From: Prevotella sp.
GTDB lineage: Bacteria; Bacteroidota; Bacteroidia; Bacteroidales; Bacteroidaceae
Direction of reading: 5' to 3'
NCBI GenBank assembly: GCA_022511055.1
Contig: JAFLSH010000086.1
Span: 1 to 10,769 of the forward strand
Length of the DNA: 10,769 nucleotides
Shown here: in pieces, positions 6,724-10,769 of the stretch
Layout of the letters: each line of letters opens with the position of its first letter
Numbering within the stretch: the first letter of the stretch is position 1
Translations under genes and position numbers: made by a program
The notes under the pieces: model-generated
The model's input: only the letters and a program-made list of their open reading frames with translations
Database searches by the model: none
Told to the model about the DNA's origin: nothing

Positions 6724-7721
6724 ACGATACAGACTTCAGGGGTTAACGCTATGCCGAACTTCTGGAGGACATCGGCGCGAACCGCCTCATACAGCGCCAC
6801 AATCTCGCCCCCCGTAGCACCGCCACGGTTTACAATCACCAGCGCCTGGTGTTCATACACGCCGGCGCGCCCTAACGAGCGCCCTTTCCAGCCGCACTGC
6901 TCAATCAGCCAGCCCGCGGGAATCTTCTCGTGCGCTTCATCGACGTGGTAGTGCGGCATATCGGCATATTGCGCAGCCAGCTCCTCATACTTCTGCCGGC
7001 TGACCACGGGATTCACAAAGAAGCTGCCGGCATTGCCCAGCTCGGCCGGGTCGGGCAGCTTGGCACGGCGAATGCTAACAATGACCTCGCGCAGCTGCGC
7101 GGCCGTAGGCTCGGACATGCCCCGCCGCTCAAGCTCCGCCCTGACGTTGCCGTAGTCAAGCCGTGGCTCGAACTGCCGGCTCAGGCAAAGCTCCACGCGA
7201 AGTATCAGGTATTTGTTGCGCCATTCGTGCTTGAAGCGGCTGTCACGGTAGCCGTAGCCGCAGTCTGCGTTCCTGAAGTGGCACAGTCTGCCCGTGGCAA
7301 TCTCCACAGCCCAGACACCGGCTATCAGGTCTTTCGCCTCGGCCCCGTAGGCCCCGATGTTCTGCACGGCACACGCCCCCACATCACCGGGAATCAGCGA
7401 CAGGTTTTCCGCGCCGTACAGACCCAGCCTGAGGCTCTCTTCGACCACCCTATCCCACTCCATGCCGCTTCCGCAGGTCATTCGCGTACCTTCTGAGTGG
7501 ACACCCTGCACGTAGGAGCGCACGACGATGCCGGGGAAATCGCCTGTCAGCAGCAGGTTGCTGCCCCCGCCGATGATGAGAAACGGCAGGCCGCTCTCGC
7601 GCAGCGTGGCCGCCACCTGCTCGGCATCAGCCTGGCTCTCATAGCCAAGAAAACGGCGGCAGCGGGCCTCAATGCCAAAGGTGTTGTGCCCTAAGAGGCT
7701 GTAGTTACTCTTGTCTATCAT
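6720..7721 (-). CDS. murB: UDP-N-acetylenolpyruvoylglucosamine reductase
   Basis: MurB reduces UDP-GlcNAc-enolpyruvate to UDP-MurNAc with NADPH and FAD, the second committed step of peptidoglycan precursor synthesis, in the cytoplasm. The ATG at 7721 gives 333 residues starting MIDKSNYSLLGHNTFGI. A longer frame extends 61 codons upstream into the preceding gene and is rejected, because homology starts here. Visible motifs are the FAD-binding GGGSNLLL (51-58), NIGAYG (121-126), YRDSRFK (158-164), GNAGSFF (229-235, Ser233 as proton donor) and PEV with catalytic Glu329 near the C-terminus. The YRDSxFK segment and overall length fit the type I (E. coli-like) enzyme. It begins two bases after the stop of the DUF4348 gene and overlaps the next gene by four bases. 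Confidence 0.97.
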   Translation of the reverse strand: MIDKSNYSLLGHNTFGIEARCRRFLGYESQADAEQVAATLRESGLPFLIIGGGSNLLLTGDFPGIVVRSYVQGVHSEGTRMTCGSGMEWDRVVEESLRLGLYGAENLSLIPGDVGACAVQNIGAYGAEAKDLIAGVWAVEIATGRLCHFRNADCGYGYRDSRFKHEWRNKYLILRVELCLSRQFEPRLDYGNVRAELERRGMSEPTAAQLREVIVSIRRAKLPDPAELGNAGSFFVNPVVSRQKYEELAAQYADMPHYHVDEAHEKIPAGWLIEQCGWKGRSLGRAGVYEHQALVIVNRGGATGGEIVALYEAVRADVLQKFGIALTPEVCIV

Positions 7722-7723
7722 GC

Positions 7724-8575
7724 TCAGGCAGTGAATTTTACAAGTTTCCACTGCCCATCCACCAGCCTGAATGTCAGTTCCTGTTCCAGACCGTTGGCTA
7801 TGCCGCGCATCACGAAGATTTTCTCGGCCGTAGGCTTGCGCGGCTCGCCGTAGACAATGTTGTAAATCATGCGGACAGGCAGCTCCGGCGCGAAAGCCGG
7901 CCATGTGTCGGCCGTGATGACACCTTCCATCTGGGCAAAGTCATCATCTGGGTCAGGCCCTTCAAAGGCCACCGACTCGTTCAGGCTGGCAACCTGAAAC
8001 ACACTGTCTGTCACGAACTGATGATAGAATTCCAGGAACGAGGCGTTCCTGTTGGCTGTAATCGGGTCGGTCTTTACCTCCATCAGCATCCACGCACCGT
8101 TGATGCGCTTGAACTGATATTGCTGCACCGCCCCCGTGTTGAAGTAGATGCGCTCCACCAGCGCCCGGCTGACCGACGTGTCTTTCACCACCTCCATCTG
8201 CTGGCGCGAGTCGAACAGCAGCGTATAGTAGCCCTGCCGCATGAAGAAATGCTCCATCTTCCACTGCCCGCGCTCCACGTATTCCGTCTGGCCATTGCGC
8301 GTGACGGGCAGCGGATAGGCTATGCGCTCCATCTGCAGCTGCTTGTTGGCCGAGAAATTAAACAGGAAGTCATCGAACAGCTCATCGGCCGCCCGGGGCA
8401 TGGGCGTATCGGTGATGAGCCTTTCCTGCTCATCGACCAGGGCCGAGTCTTCATCGACCGAATCAACGCGAAGCACCTGTGGCGCTTCCTCAGTGGCCGT
8501 GGTGCGAGGCTGCTTTCCAGTACACCCATAGCCTAATAACAACGTGGCCAAAACCGCCACCTGACACCGCTTCAT
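7724..8575 (-). CDS. DUF4348 lipoprotein
   Basis: The protein has 283 residues beginning MKRCQVAVLATLLLGYGC, a lipoprotein signal peptide with acylated Cys18. An acidic, low-complexity linker follows (about 20-60). The rest is the DUF4348 domain, recognised by ADELFDDFLFNFSANK (63-78), HFFMRQGYYTLLFD, RIYFNTG, GPDPDDDF, TWPAFAPELP and a C-terminal ending in GIANGLEQELTF with WKLVKF. The family seems restricted to Bacteroidetes, and its function is unknown; its fold is thought to be NTF2-like. The protein is probably attached to the envelope. It is the first gene of a coupled operon with murB, which suggests, but does not show, a link to cell-wall metabolism. An upstream -7 box lies at 8601-8608. 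Confidence 0.9.
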   Translation of the reverse strand: MKRCQVAVLATLLLGYGCTGKQPRTTATEEAPQVLRVDSVDEDSALVDEQERLITDTPMPRAADELFDDFLFNFSANKQLQMERIAYPLPVTRNGQTEYVERGQWKMEHFFMRQGYYTLLFDSRQQMEVVKDTSVSRALVERIYFNTGAVQQYQFKRINGAWMLMEVKTDPITANRNASFLEFYHQFVTDSVFQVASLNESVAFEGPDPDDDFAQMEGVITADTWPAFAPELPVRMIYNIVYGEPRKPTAEKIFVMRGIANGLEQELTFRLVDGQWKLVKFTA

Positions 8576-8600
8576 GGAACGTTTTCTCTCAAATCGGCTG

Positions 8601-8608
8601 CAAAGTTA
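8601..8608 (-). promoter_or_regulatory. -7 box for the DUF4348-murB-phosphodiesterase operon
   Basis: On the minus strand the sequence reads TAACTTTG, an exact TAnnTTTG match, preceded directly by TTTG and followed by C. It lies 25 bases before the lipoprotein ATG at 8575. The -33 region falls in the AT-rich stretch shared with the pheS promoter, where no clean TTTG is seen at the usual distance. Confidence 0.65.
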
Positions 8609-8650
8609 CAAATAATTTTTAATTCTAATTCATAATTCATAATTATTTTG

Positions 8651-8658
8651 TACCTTTG
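8651..8658 (+). promoter_or_regulatory. -7 box for pheS
   Basis: TACCTTTG matches TAnnTTTG exactly, is preceded directly by TTTG and followed by C, and lies 34 bases before the pheS ATG. Upstream is an AT-rich stretch with tandem CATAATT copies (about 8620-8647) but no TTTG at the standard -33 distance. It is back to back with the minus-strand promoter at 8601-8608. Confidence 0.68.
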
Positions 8659-8692
8659 CACGCAAATTGCAATTTTCAAGCAAAAGCAGACT

Positions 8693-9751
8693 ATGATACT
8701 TGATAAGATAGACGAGCTTCTGAAAGAAGTACAAACGCTAAGTGCCAAGAACGCCGAGGAAGTAGAGCAGCTGCGGCTGAAATACCTCAGCAAGCGGGGC
8801 GAAATCACCGCCCTGATGAACGACTTCCGCAACGTGGCAGCCGAGCAGAAGAAAGCTGTCGGCATGAAAATCAACGAGCTGAAACAAATGGCACAGGAGC
8901 GCATCAACCAGCTGCGCGAGGAGTGCGACACACAGGAGACGACCGACACGTTCATCGACCTGACACGCACCCCCTACCCCGTCAAGCTGGGCACGCGCCA
9001 CCCGCTGACCATTGTCACCAACGAGATTATCGACATCTTCTCGCGCATGGGCTTCGTGCTGGCCGACGGCCCCGAGGTGGAAGACGACCTGCACGTGTTC
9101 ACCAAGATGAACTTTGCCGCCGACCACCCCGCCCGCGACATGCAGGACACCTTCTTCGTGGCGCAACACCCCGACGAGGTGACCAAGAACATTCTGCTGC
9201 GCTCGCACACCAGCTCGGTGCAGGCCCGCGTGATGGAGCATCTGCACACCGAAGACGGCAAGCTGACAGCCCCTATCCGTGTCATCTGCCCGGGGCGTGT
9301 CTACCGCAACGAGGCCATTACCGCCCGTGCCCACTGCTTCTTCCACCAGGTGGAAGGACTCTACATCGACAAGGATGTCAGCTTCACCGACCTGAAGCAA
9401 GTGCTGCTCTCCTTTGCCCGCGAGATGTTCGGCGCCGACACCAACATACGCCTGCGCCCCAGCTATTTCCCGTTCACGGAGCCCAGCGCCGAGATGGACA
9501 TCTCGTGCTTCATCTGCGGCGGCAAGGGTTGCGGCTTCTGCAAACACACCGGCTGGGTCGAAATCCTCGGCTGCGGCATGGTCGACCCGAATGTGCTGGA
9601 GCTGTGCGGCATCGACAGCAAGATTTACAGCGGCTATGCCTTCGGCATGGGCGTGGAGCGCATCACCAACCTGAAGTATCGTGTGAACGACCTGCGCCTG
9701 TTCTCAGAGAACGACACCCGCTTCCTGGAAGAGTTCGCCGCCGCCGACTAA
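8693..9751 (+). CDS. pheS: Phenylalanyl-tRNA synthetase alpha subunit
   Basis: PheS is the catalytic subunit of the alpha2-beta2 enzyme that charges tRNA-Phe. The ATG at 8693 gives 352 residues starting MILDKIDELL. An upstream in-frame ATG at 8648 precedes the promoter box and is rejected. Residues about 1-85 are the N-terminal coiled coil that contacts tRNA, followed by the class II catalytic core. Visible motifs are HPLTIVTNEI (103-112, motif 1), RVYRNEAITARAHCFFHQVEG (202-222, motif 2), FPFTEPSAE (259-267) and GYAFGMGVER (314-323, motif 3). A cysteine-rich insertion, CFICGGKGC..C, lies at about 272-283. The alanine at 316 corresponds to the specificity residue Ala294 of E. coli, so amino-acid selection should be normal. 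The beta-subunit gene pheT is not next to it. It ends before a strong hairpin. Confidence 0.98.
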   Translation: MILDKIDELLKEVQTLSAKNAEEVEQLRLKYLSKRGEITALMNDFRNVAAEQKKAVGMKINELKQMAQERINQLREECDTQETTDTFIDLTRTPYPVKLGTRHPLTIVTNEIIDIFSRMGFVLADGPEVEDDLHVFTKMNFAADHPARDMQDTFFVAQHPDEVTKNILLRSHTSSVQARVMEHLHTEDGKLTAPIRVICPGRVYRNEAITARAHCFFHQVEGLYIDKDVSFTDLKQVLLSFAREMFGADTNIRLRPSYFPFTEPSAEMDISCFICGGKGCGFCKHTGWVEILGCGMVDPNVLELCGIDSKIYSGYAFGMGVERITNLKYRVNDLRLFSENDTRFLEEFAAAD

Positions 9752-9792
9752 AGCGGTGTCTTGCATAGCAGAAGAAAGCATACGCCCCTAAT

Positions 9793-9830
9793 ACGAATGC
9801 GGCCATCCCACATGGGATGGCCGCATTCGT
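9793..9830. terminator. Bidirectional terminator hairpin between pheS and the PIN toxin gene
   Basis: Positions 9793-9810 and 9813-9830 are perfect reverse complements (18 bp, GC-rich core GCGGCCATCCCA) with only CA between them. The hairpin lies 41 bases after the pheS stop and 20 bases from the convergent PIN toxin stop. The following plus-strand bases (TCTATT) are only moderately T-rich, so this is a strong hairpin with a weak tail, likely serving both genes. Confidence 0.82.
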
Positions 9831-9850
9831 TCTATTGGATTATTACTCAA

Positions 9851-10294
9851 CTATTCCGTTTTTAGCGAAAAGTACTTTTCAAGAAAAGAATTTGGCTCCA
9901 ACGTTTCGACTGTTGAGGAAAAACTGAAATCCCCCATGTTACGAGTTACGATACAATCTGCACCAGCCTGTTCGGCTGAGAAATACTGCAAAGCGTCTTC
10001 AAAGTCTTTTGCACCTGTCGCTATTGCTTGGTCGACTGCCCACTCTCCGATAGGCACAATGGTAAACAATTCCCTACATAAACGGATTATCCGATAAAAT
10101 TCTGTAAGTGGTATCGTTTTTCTTGTGCAATATTTTATATTTGCAATTGTCAAGTCAGACACAAGCAACTGGATTTCATCCCGTGCTGCCAGCCTAAATA
10201 TGACTATTGCTTCTTTGATTCCAACGGGTCTTTTCTCTATATAGTCGAGAAAGATGTTAGTGTCAATAAACACCTTGAGCTTACTTGCTGCCAT
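9851..10294 (-). CDS. PIN-domain ribonuclease toxin (VapC-like)
   Basis: This is a 147-residue PIN-domain protein from the ATG at 10294. A longer upstream frame overlaps the antitoxin gene and is rejected. The N-terminal KVFIDTNIFLDYIE (7-20) carries Asp11, Asp47 sits in the middle, DFEDALQY (97-104) carries Asp97 and Asp100, and CIVTRNMGDF (114-123) carries Asp122. These are the acidic residues that bind Mg2+ in PIN nucleases. Such toxins cleave RNA, often tRNA or rRNA, when freed from their antitoxin; the target here is unknown. The start codon lies inside the upstream antitoxin gene, with a 14-base overlap, as is common for these pairs. Its sequence is clearly more AT-rich than pheS and the other neighbours, which suggests transfer. 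Confidence 0.88.
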   Translation of the reverse strand: MAASKLKVFIDTNIFLDYIEKRPVGIKEAIVIFRLAARDEIQLLVSDLTIANIKYCTRKTIPLTEFYRIIRLCRELFTIVPIGEWAVDQAIATGAKDFEDALQYFSAEQAGADCIVTRNMGDFSFSSTVETLEPNSFLEKYFSLKTE

Positions 10295-10535
10295 ACTTTT
10301 CAAACAAGAATTCTTCTTTTTCCTGTTTCCAGTCTTCAGTCTGGCATGCGGAGAACGCCCCACAAAGTTCATCAACCAGAGCTAAGCGCCTCTTTTGCTC
10401 TTCAGTCAGCTCGGGTTGCTTTGTCGGTACATTCGTAGTTAGGAAAAGCCAAACCTTTTCCAATAATGCAGTGTCATTGTCATCTATTTGATTTATCAAA
10501 TTCACCGATGACTGCTTCATCTTTATGGCTGTCAT
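10281..10535 (-). CDS. Antitoxin partner of the PIN toxin (unnamed family)
   Basis: This 84-residue protein sits directly upstream of the PIN toxin gene and overlaps it by 14 bases. Residues about 8-32 form a leucine-rich helix (LINQIDDNDTALLEKVWLFL). A proline-containing hinge follows, then a second charged helix (ELTEEQKRRLALVDELCGAF) and a C-terminal segment EDWKQEKEEFLFEKYGSK. Short C-terminal peptides of this kind in other antitoxins wrap round the toxin active site. No classic AbrB or ribbon-helix-helix DNA-binding domain is evident, so self-regulation is uncertain. An internal ATG at 10520 is an alternative start; the first ATG fits the promoter spacing equally well. Assignment as antitoxin rests mainly on context and size. 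Confidence 0.78.
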   Translation of the reverse strand: MTAIKMKQSSVNLINQIDDNDTALLEKVWLFLTTNVPTKQPELTEEQKRRLALVDELCGAFSACQTEDWKQEKEEFLFEKYGSK

Positions 10536-10562
10536 TTCACACTCTTACTTTTTATTTTGCTG

Positions 10563-10594
10563 CAAATATACAAACATTTATGGAAACAGCCAAA
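10563..10594 (-). promoter_or_regulatory. Complete -33/-7 promoter of the toxin-antitoxin operon
   Basis: On the minus strand TTTG (10594-10591), a 20-base spacer and TATATTTG (10570-10563) match the Bacteroidetes -33 and -7 elements with proper spacing. The -7 box is again preceded directly by TTTG and followed by C. The antitoxin ATG lies 27 bases downstream. This is the best promoter match in the window. Confidence 0.75.
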
Positions 10595-10608
10595 CTTTCT
10601 TGTCAAAA

Positions 10609-10769
10609 TTATACGCAAAAGGAGTTGCCATTCAGGCCGTTCTGCCGAATTTGCCACTCAGCTTTGCGCCTGCCTTGGCGAGAATCCGCCAGAGCGGTGA
10701 GCCGCCTCATCGCGGAGAAGTCGGGTCGGAGGTAACAGGCAGTCTGAATGATTTCTTGATGCAGAGGGG
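10609..10769. other. GC-rich, hairpin-containing stretch at the right edge, no convincing gene
   Basis: Composition changes abruptly from AT-rich to GC-rich near 10620. Small inverted repeats occur, such as TGGCG-AGAATC-CGCCA and GCGG-TGAG-CCGC (about 10674-10705). A minus-strand frame of about 52 codons is open to the right edge and stops at 10609 (ending GLNGNSFCV), but it is basic, has low complexity and lacks domain features. The plus-strand frame ending at 10735 is equally unconvincing. The stretch may be part of a dispersed non-coding repeat; this is an inference. Confidence 0.4.

Noticed and set aside
8738..9768. Two long frames overlapping pheS (269 codons minus, 281 codons plus in another frame)
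   Set aside because: Both are low-complexity, rich in His/Arg/Pro or Val/Gly/His, as expected of GC-rich codon shadows, while the pheS frame carries all class II synthetase motifs.
10466..10735. Plus-strand 89-codon frame at the right edge
   Set aside because: It starts inside the antitoxin gene on the opposite strand, crosses the promoter, and has no domain-like features.

Overview
The window looks like a Bacteroidales chromosome segment, most likely from Prevotella or a close relative. This rests on gene families typical of the order (a DUF4348 lipoprotein ahead of murB, a SPOR lipoprotein ahead of yqgF-def-TPR), on promoters of the Bacteroidetes type (TAnnTTTG at -7), and on the absence of clear Shine-Dalgarno sequences. 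Most genes are fairly GC-rich, while the toxin-antitoxin pair near the right end is visibly richer in AT. The identification is from memory of these families; no search was run.

Positions 1-4850 hold one minus-strand gene train. It runs from a SPOR-domain lipoprotein to yqgF/ruvX, def (peptide deformylase), a 13-14 repeat TPR exported protein and an EcsC-like/TerB-like fusion protein cut by the left edge. Gaps are short except for 112 bases between yqgF and def, which contain several hairpins and a five-codon leader frame abutting the def start. Divergent from this train, positions 5031-5926 carry three small plus-strand genes: a YtxH-like membrane-anchor protein, a PF07332 (holin-like, YqjE-like) two-helix membrane protein, and a small basic third protein. 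Their layout resembles the enterobacterial yqjD-yqjE-yqjK module.

Positions 5953-8575 hold a tightly coupled minus-strand operon of three: DUF4348 lipoprotein, murB (peptidoglycan precursor synthesis) and a PhnP-like metallo-beta-lactamase-fold phosphodiesterase. A 117-bp region with back-to-back promoters separates it from plus-strand pheS (8693-9751). pheS ends at an 18-bp perfect-stem hairpin shared with the convergent toxin-antitoxin operon.

Positions 9851-10594 are a minus-strand antitoxin-PIN toxin operon with a full -33/-7 promoter. The last 170 bases at the right edge are GC-richer, contain small hairpins and no convincing gene, and may be part of a dispersed repeat that supplies the toxin-antitoxin promoter. 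Most of the window is core housekeeping. The less ordinary parts are the EcsC-TerB fusion, the yqjDEK-like module, the yqgF-def intergenic structures, and the toxin-antitoxin cassette with its flanking element.
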